A stretch of DNA of 64,000 nt, from positions 4,154,001 to 4,218,000 of the forward strand of contig OZ246894.1 in NCBI GenBank assembly GCA_965231925.1, read 5' to 3'. Each line of letters begins with the position of its first letter. The first letter of the stretch is position 1. Positions 17,619-25,872 of this stretch are shown piece after piece. The notes below the pieces were generated by a model. It ran no database searches. It saw nothing but the letters and a program-made list of their open reading frames with translations, and was not told the origin of the DNA. Source of the DNA: Poriferisodalis sp965231925 (lineage in GTDB: Bacteria > Actinomycetota > Acidimicrobiia > Acidimicrobiales > Poriferisodalaceae). Position numbers and translations under genes: made by a program.

Positions 17619-19298
17619 ATGACTGACGCCGCTGTTCTCATCGCGGGTGCGGGGCCGGCGGGACTGTCGATGGCGATCCTGCTCGGACGCATGGGGCTCG
17701 AGACCATCGTCGTGGAGCGTCGCAGCGGCGTGAACCCCCACCCTCGGGCCCGGTCGATCAACGTGCGCACCGCCGAGCTGATGCGCCAGTGGGGGGTGCT
17801 CGACGAGATGGTGGAGGTGAGCCTGCCGCTGCCGTGGACCGAGCAATTCGTGTACTGCGAGACCTTGGCGGGCGATGAGATCGGCCGTGTGACGACCAAT
17901 GTCCAGCCGGTCGTGGACGGTGTGGAGCTCTCGCCGGCGCCGTGGCTGCTGACATCGCAGGACCGGATCGAGGAGATCCTGCTCCGCCACCTCGGTGGCA
18001 TGAGCGAAGTGCAGATCTATTGGGACACTGAATTCGTCGAGGTCGCTCAAGACGGCGAGCAGGCGAAGGTCGAGGTGCGCGGCCCATCGGGTACCCGGCA
18101 CCTCACGGCTCGCTGGCTGGTGGGTGCCGACGGGGCTGCGTCGAGAGTGCGACGCAGTCTCAACATCGAGATGGCCGGCATCGCCAGCTTCGGGACGATG
18201 ATCAACTGCCAGTTCTACGCCGACCTCGGACCGTGGACCGATCATCGTCCCGCTGCCTTGTACTGGACGACCAGTCCGGCACGCAACGTGTTCCAGAAGA
18301 TCGATGTCAACGACCGGTGGCTGTGCCAGCTCAACTACGACCCGTCGATGCACCGGCCGGAAGACTTCGACGTCGACAGGGCAACGGAGTGGATCCGCCG
18401 GTCGATCGGGCCGGAGCTTCCTGACGGCTTTGACCTGCGGGTCACCGATGTCATCCCGTGGGTAATGTCCTCGACGGTGGCTGAGAGGTTCTCCGACGGG
18501 CAGGTGTTCCTGGTCGGCGATGCGGCTCACCAGCTCCCGCCGACGGGCGGATTCGGCATGAACACGGCGATCCAGGACGCCCACAACCTGGCGTGGAAGC
18601 TCGCCGCGGTGGCAGAGGGCCATGCTGGCGCGGCGCTGCTCGATACCTACGGAATCGAGCGGGCGCCCGTCGCGCAGTACAACGCAGATCGGTCTCGTGA
18701 GAACTCCCGCAGCGTCGGGCGGATCCGGCGGCTGGTCGAATCGGGCACGGCGACCGGCGAGCAGAAGCGCGAGGCCCTCAGTGCTTCGACGCAGTACGGG
18801 AGCTGGCTCGGCATGGATTTGGGGCTGCGATACGACGAGGGGTGCCTCATTCCTGATGGGACTGAGCCTCCGCAGGTTGATGACCCTGTGTCGGTCTATT
18901 CGCCGACGGCCCGGCCGGGTCACCGTGCCCCCCATGTCTGGATTGACGGGGCGACGTCGACCCTGGATCTCTACGACACGCAGTTCGTTCTGCTGTGCGG
19001 GTCTGACGTCGAAGCCGAGTCCGACACTGAGAACGAGCCCGGAGCCGTTGAGACCGGCACCGCGGCTGACGCCGGGTTCGTTGCCGAAGACGCCGGCCGC
19101 AGCGGACACCCGGCACTGCGAGTGCTGCGGCTCGGTGTTGATCTCGACGATCCGGTCGGACGGATAGCCGATGTCTATGGCATCGGCCGCTCTGGAGCCG
19201 TGCTGGTGCGGCCGGACGGACATGTCGCCTGGCGGGATCCCCACGCGACGGGCGCTGCAGCGATGGCGGCGCTCGACGCGCTGCTCAAGCAGGCTTAG
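17619..19298 (+). CDS. FAD-dependent aromatic monooxygenase (PheA/TfdB type)
   Basis: The 559-residue protein begins MTDAAVLIAGAGPAGLSMAI, with the Rossmann GxGxxG at residues 9-14, continues with HPRARSINVRTAELMRQWG, and has the second FAD motif GDAAHQLPPTGGFGMNTAI near residue 300. These mark group A flavin hydroxylases acting on phenolic or polyketide substrates. A C-terminal thioredoxin-like domain (roughly residues 440-559) is the usual third domain of the family. The start is the ATG at 17619; 88 upstream in-frame codons overlap the divergent ComB gene and are discounted. Confidence 0.85.
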   Translation: MTDAAVLIAGAGPAGLSMAILLGRMGLETIVVERRSGVNPHPRARSINVRTAELMRQWGVLDEMVEVSLPLPWTEQFVYCETLAGDEIGRVTTNVQPVVDGVELSPAPWLLTSQDRIEEILLRHLGGMSEVQIYWDTEFVEVAQDGEQAKVEVRGPSGTRHLTARWLVGADGAASRVRRSLNIEMAGIASFGTMINCQFYADLGPWTDHRPAALYWTTSPARNVFQKIDVNDRWLCQLNYDPSMHRPEDFDVDRATEWIRRSIGPELPDGFDLRVTDVIPWVMSSTVAERFSDGQVFLVGDAAHQLPPTGGFGMNTAIQDAHNLAWKLAAVAEGHAGAALLDTYGIERAPVAQYNADRSRENSRSVGRIRRLVESGTATGEQKREALSASTQYGSWLGMDLGLRYDEGCLIPDGTEPPQVDDPVSVYSPTARPGHRAPHVWIDGATSTLDLYDTQFVLLCGSDVEAESDTENEPGAVETGTAADAGFVAEDAGRSGHPALRVLRLGVDLDDPVGRIADVYGIGRSGAVLVRPDGHVAWRDPHATGAAAMAALDALLKQA

Positions 19299-19468
19299 CC
19301 AAGCGCGAACAGGGGCCGTACCATCGCGGCTTGGCATCGAGTTTGGGTCTCAGCCCCCTTGCGGCCGCCGTCGGCCCGGTTCCGCTGGCTTGTAACCGCC
19401 GCGCATCGCGGAGGCAACAGTCGAACCTGCGTCCGGAGCCATCGATCTGGGGCAGCCCAGGTCGCGGG

Positions 19469-21025
19469 CTAGGGCTCCCACAGGAGCGTGTCTGCCATGA
19501 ACTGGCTCCAGGCGAACCAGAACGACTGGTGGCCTTCGACGGGATTGCCGGCAGCGTCGACGGCACGCACCCCGCCGCCGTCGAGCTGCAGCGTGACGCC
19601 GGCGAGCTCGACGGTCCCGCCTGCCTCGAGTTCGGCCATGGCTGCTTCGACCCCGAATGCGACCGGGGTGCCGTCGTCGAGCACGACGCCGAAGACGTGG
19701 TCTTGGACGCTGAGTCGCTCGTCGACATCGCCGACCGGGAAGATCGGCCCGTTGTCGTCCCGCCCGCCCAGCGGGTTGAACGGGTAGCTGCGCCCGATCC
19801 CGCCGTCGGCGGCGATGATTGTCGTGTCGGGATGGGCGGCCTTCCACTCGCCCCACGTGGTGGTGACCACGGTGGTCTGGGGCAGCACGACGCCTCGCTC
19901 GCGCAGCGGGCCTGAGATGGCCCTGCCCGTGAAGGTGTTGAACACCGACTTGGTGACGAGGTCGTACATGACCTTGTTCGACCGTGAGAGCAAGCCCGAA
20001 GTCCGCAGCACCGGGGTGGCCACGCCGTCGGGCACTTCGGCGGTCAGGTACGCCTGCGCGGAGCCGCACAGCGTGCAGTACGGCATGCCGATGCGTTGGC
20101 CCCCGAGGGTGTCGTTGATCATCTCGTGGATTTCCATGATGTGGCGGGGGTATGCCCGGGCTTCGCCGCCGAGCACGACGGCGAACACGATGCCGTCGTC
20201 GGGGTACCACGAGCCGTCTTCGGCATCGGTGACGCCGGGGTTGTCGAGGGCGGGGATGCAGCCCCGGGGGCACGGGCGGGGGTCGCCGAGCTCTCGGTTG
20301 TCGATCAGCACCCCGCCCCAGTTCACGATGCGCCAGTCGATGTCGGAGTCGGTGTCGTCGAAGAACGGCTGCCAGCCGGGCTCGATGAGCGTGAACAGCC
20401 GCTGCTTGAACTCGGGGTAGCCGTCGAAGACGGGCAGATCCCAGGCGAGCAGGTGATCGGTCACCGATTGCCATGGGCTGCGGCGGGCCACGGGGTCGTC
20501 GAACAGCCTGACGCCGGTCAGCGACTGGAAGGCCGAGACGGCCCCTTCGGTGAGTTCGCCAGGAGGGACGAACCTGAGCAAATCGGCGACGATCCACGCC
20601 AGTCGCGGGTCGCCCGTTCGGCCGAGTTGGGCGACGGCGTCGCCGTCGATGCCGCCGCGCTGCAAACCGGACCAGATCATGTTGAGGTCGTTGAGCACGG
20701 TGCGTTGCAGCGGACCGGTCGGCACCTCAGGTGCGGGAGGGAACGTGTAGCCGAGGAAGTTGCGCAACTTCCCGGTGTCGCGTGGATCCAGGACGACGGC
20801 GTCGGTGTCTGAGGCTGTTGTCGTGCCGGGAGCGTCGGGTTGTGCGGTCGCCGCGGGGGAATCATCGGGAGCATCCTGTGCCCGGTCCGCCGTCTGACCG
20901 CCCGCCGACTCAGCCGTTCCTGACTCTGAAGCAGGGGCCGACGTCGGCGCAGTCGTCTCGGTGGCGGCGCAGGCGGCTGCCAGCAGCGCTGTTCCGATCA
21001 GCAGGGCGCAGACGCGGGACCGCAC
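19469..21025 (-). CDS. DUF3179 domain lipoprotein
   Basis: The 518-residue product begins MRSRVCALLIGTALLAAACA, a lipoprotein signal with the lipidated Cys near residue 19, then a Ser/Thr/Ala-rich linker to about residue 75. The body contains GIVFAVVLGGEARAYPRHIMEIHE and RIGMPYCTLCGSAQAYL, the hallmarks of DUF3179, with a CxxC pair, and ends VEGHQSFWFAWSQFMADTLLW, also typical. The function of DUF3179 is unknown; these proteins are extracytoplasmic. No neighbour suggests a partner. Confidence 0.85.
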   Translation of the reverse strand: MRSRVCALLIGTALLAAACAATETTAPTSAPASESGTAESAGGQTADRAQDAPDDSPAATAQPDAPGTTTASDTDAVVLDPRDTGKLRNFLGYTFPPAPEVPTGPLQRTVLNDLNMIWSGLQRGGIDGDAVAQLGRTGDPRLAWIVADLLRFVPPGELTEGAVSAFQSLTGVRLFDDPVARRSPWQSVTDHLLAWDLPVFDGYPEFKQRLFTLIEPGWQPFFDDTDSDIDWRIVNWGGVLIDNRELGDPRPCPRGCIPALDNPGVTDAEDGSWYPDDGIVFAVVLGGEARAYPRHIMEIHEMINDTLGGQRIGMPYCTLCGSAQAYLTAEVPDGVATPVLRTSGLLSRSNKVMYDLVTKSVFNTFTGRAISGPLRERGVVLPQTTVVTTTWGEWKAAHPDTTIIAADGGIGRSYPFNPLGGRDDNGPIFPVGDVDERLSVQDHVFGVVLDDGTPVAFGVEAAMAELEAGGTVELAGVTLQLDGGGVRAVDAAGNPVEGHQSFWFAWSQFMADTLLWEP

Positions 21026-21158
21026 GAGGCCACCCTATGAAGCCGCACGTTGCCTCACCCGCTGACGCGCTCTGCCACGCGCCTTCCGCCGGGCAGTGGC
21101 GGTGGTGACTGCGTGAGCTGCGCGGGCGGCTGCAGCGTGCCTGGGGGCTGAGTTGCGC

Positions 21159-21302
21159 TCAGTCCCAGCCGATCAGCCACCAGCCGACGCTTGGTGACAA
21201 GCGCGCCACGATCAGAACGCTGAGCAGCAACAGGATCACGACGGCCGTGACGAGGACGGATCGCCGTTTCTGAGGTTCCGGTGCCCTGCCGCCGTATCCC
21301 AC
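21159..21302 (-). CDS. Small single-pass membrane protein, possibly truncated
   Basis: A frame from a GTG at 21302 encodes 47 residues: a short polar segment with KRR, then a clear transmembrane helix VLVTAVVILLLLSVLIVARL, and a Trp-rich tail ending WWLIGWD. The same frame is open upstream through LSKGHQIELHGDPSSS to a TGA inside the MITE-like element at 21409-21518, so the true N-terminus may have been displaced by that insertion. A TTG at 21335 would give 58 residues. Hydrophobicity supports a real peptide; I do not recognise a family. Confidence 0.4.
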   Translation of the reverse strand: MGYGGRAPEPQKRRSVLVTAVVILLLLSVLIVARLSPSVGWWLIGWD

Positions 21303-21408
21303 GACCGGTCGGGAGGATGAGGGATCCCCATGCAACTCGATCTGATGTCCCTTGGAGAGTTCGGTTGCGAGGAACTTGTCAGCCGCTGTGGTGCCCGACG
21401 TTCCACGG

Positions 21409-21518
21409 CTAGTGCCGTGTCAGGCAACGTTTGGGGTGTTCCAGATGAGTGGAAGCCCTGACCCCATGCGGCGCGACGGCATCTCAAACCTCGCAAACGT
21501 TTGCTGATGCGGCACTAG
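21409..21518. mobile_element. MITE-like element with 25-bp inverted ends
   Basis: Two imperfect inverted arms of about 25 bp bound a 110-bp segment without coding capacity. The left arm begins CTAGTGCCG and continues TGTCAGGCAACGTTTG; the right arm, read on the minus strand, begins CTAGTGCCG and continues CATCAGCAAACGTTTG. The outer nine bases are identical and end in CTAG. Size and structure fit a miniature inverted-repeat element. On the minus strand an open frame enters from the right and stops inside the element, while another resumes after it, as if a small gene had been split. I cannot identify the parent transposon. Confidence 0.6.
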
Positions 21519-21939
21519 TCACATGCATTGCTTCCCGAGCCATCCCGGTGTTGCTCCTGGGCACGTACCGGCCCTTGAGTGGCATGTGCAGCAGCAGGTG
21601 GAAGAAGTTGGCCAAGTTGACGAGGGCTTTGCGGATGGCTCTCCAGAAACTCCTCATGGCACGGGCATCTTTCGGGTGCGCGTTACCACCGCTCTTGGCA
21701 ACTCGGTTCTTGACCAAGACCCTACCTGGATCGTTCGAGGCACCTAGCGCGGTCTCGGTACGCTCGCCCGTGGGATACCGCTGAGCAATTCCCGAATCGT
21801 TCGTTCCGCCCGTGCAAGAGCGCGAGTCAGAGATTTGCACGAATGCCCGAAACCGAACAAGTCCGTAGTCTCCTGGGCTGCGGAAGGCGCTGTCGGCAGT
21901 GTCAGCATGGACGCCCTGCAGGCTTTGGGAGGTTGCCCG
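21519..21939. other. Stretch without a confident gene; possible upstream half of a split gene
   Basis: Open frames overlap here on both strands. On the minus strand, one frame containing MRSFWRAIRKALVNLANFFH runs into the MITE-like element and ends inside it. It has a plausible amphipathic segment and could be the upstream part of the small membrane protein at 21159-21302. On the plus strand the opposite frame gives a Lys/Arg/Leu-rich peptide that may be only its shadow. The sole firm signal is GGAGG at about 21928, which serves the VOC gene. Confidence 0.3.
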
Positions 21940-22383
21940 ATGTTCCGATTGACGTCGCTGGATCACATCGTGCTGCGGGTCTCCGACGTCGAGCGGAGCA
22001 TGGACTTCTATGCGTCGGTGCTGGGCTGTGGCGTCGAGCACGTCAACGCCGAGACCGGCCTGTACCAGATGCGAGCGGGCGATTCCATCATCGACCTCGT
22101 CGACGTCGCGGGTGTGCTCGGCCAAGAGGGCGGCCCGCCGCCGGGTCCGACGGCACACAACGTCGATCACTTCTGCGTCCGGATCGAGCCCTTCGACGAG
22201 GACGAGCTGCGCCGGTATCTCGCCAGCCACGGCGTCGAGGCCGGCCGCCTGTACAACAACTGGGGCGCCGACGGGCGCGGGCCCTCGATGTACGTCAAGG
22301 ATCCCGACGGCAACACGGTCGAGCTCAAGGGCCCCCCGACCCATCCCTACGACCCCGACATCGGCTACATCAACGCGCCATAG
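21940..22383 (+). CDS. VOC-family (glyoxalase/dioxygenase-like) protein
   Basis: The 147-residue product begins with a short head and then LTSLDHIVLRVSDVERSMDFY, the first beta-alpha-beta unit of the vicinal oxygen chelate fold. AHNVDHFCVRIEP opens the second unit, and SMYVKDPDGNTVELKGPP closes it. Metal ligands are probably His in LDHIVL, His in VDHFCV and Glu in TVELKG, the usual set. Its substrate is unknown. GGAGG about 8 bp upstream sets the ATG at 21940. Confidence 0.85.
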   Translation: MFRLTSLDHIVLRVSDVERSMDFYASVLGCGVEHVNAETGLYQMRAGDSIIDLVDVAGVLGQEGGPPPGPTAHNVDHFCVRIEPFDEDELRRYLASHGVEAGRLYNNWGADGRGPSMYVKDPDGNTVELKGPPTHPYDPDIGYINAP

Positions 22384-22474
22384 ACCGTCCGCCGACAGCA
22401 TCCGAATGAAGCGCGCTGCGCACTGTCTGAACGACGTGGCCGCGCGGTGTGCGGCTGGCTCTGAGCTTCCGCGA

Positions 22475-23110
22475 TCAACCCGCGTCGGACCACAGCGTGG
22501 CTTCGTAGTTCGTTTCGAGGTTCTGGTCGATTTCCTCGGGCTCGGCCCGTAGCTCGTGCTGGGAGGCGAGGATCTCCCCCGCGGTGGGCACCTCGCTCTC
22601 GGGCCACGTCGAGGTGTCCCAGATGTTGGCGCGTATCAAGGCCTTGCCACAGTGCAGGAAGCACTCGTCGACATCGACGACCACGGCCGTCTTGGGCACC
22701 CGATCCCCCACTGCCGCTGCAGCGCAGATGTCGGGATCAGTCGTGAGCGAGGCAGTGCCGTTCACCCGCACGGTGTGGTCGCTGCCGGGCACGAGGAAGA
22801 TCAAGCCGACCTGGGGATTGTCCAGGAAGTTCGTGTACGAATCGAGACGGTTGTTGCCGGCGAGGTCGCCGAAGGCCAGCCGTGCACCGTCATGGAGCAC
22901 ACGGGCAAATCCGGCAGGCCCACCGCGGGGCGAGGCGTCAGTCCCACCCGGGCCATGGGTCGCCAGCACGCACAGCGGCGAGAGCGCCAAGAACCGGGCC
23001 GACTCAGCATCGATCGCCGGCACGTTCTTGTTGGCAACCAGCTTGGACGGCTGGCGATAGACCTCCCGCAGTGCAGTCGTGTCACTGATCTGACTGACTT
23101 GTCTGTCCAT
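22475..23110 (-). CDS. Pyridoxamine 5'-phosphate oxidase-like FMN-binding protein
   Basis: The 211-residue product has a split-barrel FMN-binding pattern: FLALSPLCVLATHGPGGTDASPRGG, LAFGDLAGNNRLDSYTNFLDNPQVGLIF and the C-terminal VDECFLHCGKALIRANIW. This matches the MSMEG_1061-like branch, whose members bind FMN or F420 and reduce unknown substrates. The ATG at 23110 is chosen because the domain begins just after it; the open frame continues 636 bp upstream only because the 62-bp repeats lack stops in it. The tandem repeat array begins 48 bp upstream of the start. Confidence 0.85.
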   Translation of the reverse strand: MDRQVSQISDTTALREVYRQPSKLVANKNVPAIDAESARFLALSPLCVLATHGPGGTDASPRGGPAGFARVLHDGARLAFGDLAGNNRLDSYTNFLDNPQVGLIFLVPGSDHTVRVNGTASLTTDPDICAAAAVGDRVPKTAVVVDVDECFLHCGKALIRANIWDTSTWPESEVPTAGEILASQHELRAEPEEIDQNLETNYEATLWSDAG

Positions 23111-23158
23111 GGATCCCTCTCTTGAACTCCGTCGCTTGAGTCTCGTCGTTTCGCGTCC

Positions 23159-23406
23159 GTCGCGTCGGTTCCCGAGCACACTTGCCGCCTGCTGGTTCCA
23201 CACGCCGGCTTCTCGCTTCCGTCGCGTCGGTTCCCGAGCACACTTGCCGCCTGCTGGTTCCACACGCCGGCTTCTCGCTTCCGTCGCGTCGGTTCCCGAG
23301 CACACTTGCCGCCTGCTGGTTCCACACGCCGGTTTCTCGCTTCCGTCGCGTCGGTTCCCGAGCACACTTGCCGCCTGCTGGTTCCACACGCCGGTTTCTC
23401 GCTTCC
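23159..23406. repeat. Tandem repeat, four copies of 62 bp
   Basis: Four head-to-tail copies of a 62-bp unit span 23159-23220, 23221-23282, 23283-23344 and 23345-23406. Each starts GTCGCGTCGGTTCCCGAGCA and carries CCGGCTTCTCGC or CCGGTTTCTCGC near its end: copies 1-2 have the C and copies 3-4 the T. The unit length is not a multiple of three, so a coding role in one frame is unlikely. The array lies between the divergent PPOX gene start and the 3' end of the DUF222 gene. There are no spacers, so it is not a CRISPR array. Confidence 0.9.
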
Positions 23407-23493
23407 GTCCTCGGCGCCCGGTCATCAGTCTTCGCAGCGGTTTTGCATTTCGCTTCCGCTTGACGATTCTGATCAGCAGTTCTGCCGGTCTGA

Positions 23494-25239
23494 TCAGCAG
23501 TTCTGCCGGACGCGGTCCGCAGCTAGCGTACGGGTTTTGCGCGATGGGGCTGGCGTGACCGTCCAACCCTCGCCAGGCGGGGCCGGACCCTTCGGGGGAT
23601 GCAGCATCAAGTTGTACTTGTGCAGACGGTGATGGTGGCTGTGACACAGCAGGGCCAGGTTGACCAGGCTCGTCGGACCGTCGTCGAGCCAGTGCTGAAT
23701 GTGATGCCCGTCGCAATGAATCGGAGCCCGGTCGCAGCCCGGCCAAACACAGCCTTGATCGCGGGCAATCAGCGCTCGGCGGATCGCTGGCGGGATGGTG
23801 CGAGTGGCCCGCCCGACGTCGAGCACTTCGCCGGGACCACCCATCACCACGGGGATGACACGGGTGTCACAGGCGATCTTGCGTGCGTCATCCACGCCAA
23901 GCACGGTGCCGGTCTCGGTGGTTGCCACGGCGCCGGGAGCTGCCAAGAGATCACGCACCGGAATCGAGGCTGCGCCCATGTGCTCAGCATCGGGCTGCCC
24001 ACCGCGTGCACCGCCACGCAGATTGTCCAAGGTCGTGAGCACGATCATCTGTGTCGGACTCGGAACAACCCAGCCGTCGTCTCCCAAACCCTCGCCCGCA
24101 ACGCTTCCAGCATCGCGGGCTGCAGACCCCGCACCGGGGGCACCACCGCCCGCCGCAGCATCCCGCGGCATCGCGTCGGTGTGCAGCTCGCCGCCGGGAG
24201 TCACACCATCCCGCGGCATCGCGTCGGTGTGCAGGGCACCACCGTCCGCCGCAGCATCCCGCGGCATCGCGTCGGTGTGCAGGACGCCGCCGGGAGTCAC
24301 ACCATCCCGCGGCATCGCGTCGGTGTGCAGGGCGCCGCTGGGAGTCACACCATCGCCTCTCACATCTCCCGCGCCTGGGACGCCGGCCGAGGTGAGCAGC
24401 CATGCGAGCGCGTCGGAGGCACGCTGTTGCACGCTGCGCCGCTTCGATTCGGGCAAGTCCTTGTCACTGCGCCAATTCCGTTCGATGGCGCTGATCAAGA
24501 GGCGGTTGATCGCGTCCCCCGTCAGCGCATCGAACTTGGCCCGCAGGTGCCACATGCCGTCGTTCGGGTCGATCCACATCGACGCCGACCTCGCTGCGCG
24601 CTGGCGAGCATGCCATTGCGCTTCGCTCTCGCGCCGCCACGCTGCTTCCGCACTACGCACTGTCTGCCGCGTCTGATCTGCTGTCTGGTTCCTTGCCTGT
24701 TTGCACAGATCGTTACGCACGTCGTCGGGCACATCTGCCGCGGCTACCGCAGCCGCTTGATCTGAGGTGATCTCGCCTCGCCCTAACACTTCGGCCACCG
24801 CTGGCTGAGCGTCCAGAGCCTGAGCCTCGCGTTCGATCCGGCGCGCCAACGCGCCGCCCACCGCCGTTGTATTGACCAGCGTCTCTGCCCCTGAGGCCTC
24901 CCCGCGGCGCGCATGCAATTGACGTCGAACGACTTCGGCGGCCAGTGAGCTGCGCGCTCCCTCGAGCATGTTGATGGCCCGCTGCACCGACTGCGCGCAC
25001 CACACCAAGTCCTCATCGTGGGCGGATCGAACCGCCTTCGCATCGACCAATGGACCCGCGCCGGCGACCGACCCCACTGCGGTTTCGATCGCTCGACGAA
25101 CGACACTTCCGCCGCCGGACTCGTCCTCGCACCGCCGTGCCAGCCGTGCGCGCAACTCCACCATGCAAACACGGCCCACCGAGGCGCGGCGCGGATTCTG
25201 CCGGTTGCCGGCTGCCAATTGAGGGGAGGCGGAGGTCAT
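23494..25239 (-). CDS. DUF222/HNH endonuclease protein (13E12-type)
   Basis: The 581-residue product has an N-terminal DUF222 domain (to about residue 290), a repeat-rich linker, and a C-terminal HNH nuclease with ALIARDQGCVWPGCDRAPIHC and CDGHHIQHWLDDGPTSLVNL, then LLCHSHHHRLH. This is the architecture of the actinobacterial 13E12 family, usually associated with mobile or repeated loci. The linker holds four 16-residue units around LHTDAMPRD. The start is uncertain: ATGs at 25269 and 25239 are in frame without a good ribosome binding site, and one at 25164 is also possible. The open frame reaches 25788, but that part is Arg-rich and repetitive. Confidence 0.85.
   Translation of the reverse strand: MTSASPQLAAGNRQNPRRASVGRVCMVELRARLARRCEDESGGGSVVRRAIETAVGSVAGAGPLVDAKAVRSAHDEDLVWCAQSVQRAINMLEGARSSLAAEVVRRQLHARRGEASGAETLVNTTAVGGALARRIEREAQALDAQPAVAEVLGRGEITSDQAAAVAAADVPDDVRNDLCKQARNQTADQTRQTVRSAEAAWRRESEAQWHARQRAARSASMWIDPNDGMWHLRAKFDALTGDAINRLLISAIERNWRSDKDLPESKRRSVQQRASDALAWLLTSAGVPGAGDVRGDGVTPSGALHTDAMPRDGVTPGGVLHTDAMPRDAAADGGALHTDAMPRDGVTPGGELHTDAMPRDAAAGGGAPGAGSAARDAGSVAGEGLGDDGWVVPSPTQMIVLTTLDNLRGGARGGQPDAEHMGAASIPVRDLLAAPGAVATTETGTVLGVDDARKIACDTRVIPVVMGGPGEVLDVGRATRTIPPAIRRALIARDQGCVWPGCDRAPIHCDGHHIQHWLDDGPTSLVNLALLCHSHHHRLHKYNLMLHPPKGPAPPGEGWTVTPAPSRKTRTLAADRVRQNC
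24161..24352. repeat. Intragenic 48-bp tandem repeat, four units
   Basis: Inside the DUF222/HNH gene the segment CCCGCGGCATCGCGTCGGTG recurs at 24162, 24210, 24258 and 24306, a 48-bp period. In the encoded protein each unit gives 16 residues containing LHTDAMPRD followed by a variable GVTPGG or AAADGG block. The period preserves the frame, so copy number can change without breaking the gene. Confidence 0.85.
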
Positions 25240-25249
25240 GGCAGGCACC

Positions 25250-25358
25250 GTAGAGAAGGGGTGTGACATTCGTTCGTCACGGCCCAACTCCGACCACCGG
25301 TCGCCCGAAGTGACGTCCACAAGCTCATGTCGGCCAACGTAGAAAAGGGGTGTGACAT
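25250..25358. repeat. Pair of 20-bp direct repeats upstream of the DUF222 gene
   Basis: The sequence GTAGAGAAGGGGTGTGACAT at 25250-25269 recurs with one base change (AAAAGGGG) at 25339-25358, 89 bp apart. Read on the minus strand each gives ATGTCACACCCCTT and so duplicates a possible start codon. These may be regulatory sites or traces of recombination at a 13E12-type locus. Confidence 0.75.
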
Positions 25359-25566
25359 CGAAGCGTCCACTTGGGCCGGGTTCCGGCTCGGGAGGATGCG
25401 TTCGGTGTCTTGATGGGCTGGTCTGACTCTGGGTGTGACGGGCCGGTGTGCCTTGACCTTGATCTGTCGGTCTGGTGCTCGGGCTGCTGGCGCGCACCGA
25501 CCGGTCGGGCGACAGCACAGCCAAGACGGAGCCACTATGCAGCGCGTCGCTACCCGAGCCGTACCG

Positions 25567-25675
25567 CTGCCGGAAATCGAGCAGTCTCGGACCCGCCGCT
25601 GCCACCCCACCGCCGAGGCCGTGCACGAGCTGCTGCACCTGCCGGAAATCGAGCAGTCTCGGACCCGCCGCTGCC
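25567..25675. repeat. Pair of 37-bp direct repeats, 72-bp period
   Basis: A 37-bp sequence beginning CTGCCGGAAATCGAGCAGTC and ending CCGCCGCTGCC occurs at 25567-25603 and again, identically, at 25639-25675. It lies between the DUF222 gene and the small plus-strand gene at 25689. No protein domain covers it. It may be a remnant of local duplication. Confidence 0.8.
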
Positions 25676-25688
25676 CTACCGTTCCCGC

Positions 25689-25862
25689 ATGGCCTCGGCC
25701 ACCCACAACGCCGACGAAGGGCCCGCTCGGGTCCGCCGCCACGCCGACGAGGGACCCGCCCGCGCCGCCTGCAGCACCGACGACGCATTCAAACAACGCC
25801 TCGCCGCCTCCATGAAGCGCCACCGCCGCATACTCGATCGCTTGGCCCACGAGTCCGGCTGA
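25689..25862 (+). CDS. Small basic protein of unknown function
   Basis: A 57-residue frame starts at an ATG at 25689. It has a His/Ala/Asp-rich head with two ADEGPARA-like repeats, and a C-terminal helical part AFKQRLAASMKRHRRILDRL that looks like a real amphipathic helix. It ends 10 bp before the DUF1697 gene, so it may be translated with that gene. No ribosome binding site is obvious. I do not recognise a family. Confidence 0.4.
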   Translation: MASATHNADEGPARVRRHADEGPARAACSTDDAFKQRLAASMKRHRRILDRLAHESG

Positions 25863-25872
25863 GCCGGCGAGC

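Noticed and set aside
17595..19337. Minus-strand 580-residue protein opposite the FAD monooxygenase
   Set aside because: His/Arg-rich shadow; both FAD motifs are on the plus strand.
23159..23406. CRISPR array
   Set aside because: The 62-bp units abut directly with no unique spacers, and no cas genes are in the window.
22475..23746. 423-residue version of the PPOX protein
   Set aside because: The extension is only the translated 62-bp tandem array and carries no domain.
23599..24765. Plus-strand 388-residue protein opposite the DUF222 gene
   Set aside because: Composition is dominated by the complement of the 48-bp repeat, and there is no family pattern; the DUF222/HNH motifs on the minus strand are decisive.
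23494..25788. 764-residue version of the DUF222/HNH protein
   Set aside because: The added N-terminal part is Arg/Gly-rich and covers the 37-bp and 20-bp direct repeats; DUF222 proteins begin near 25239.
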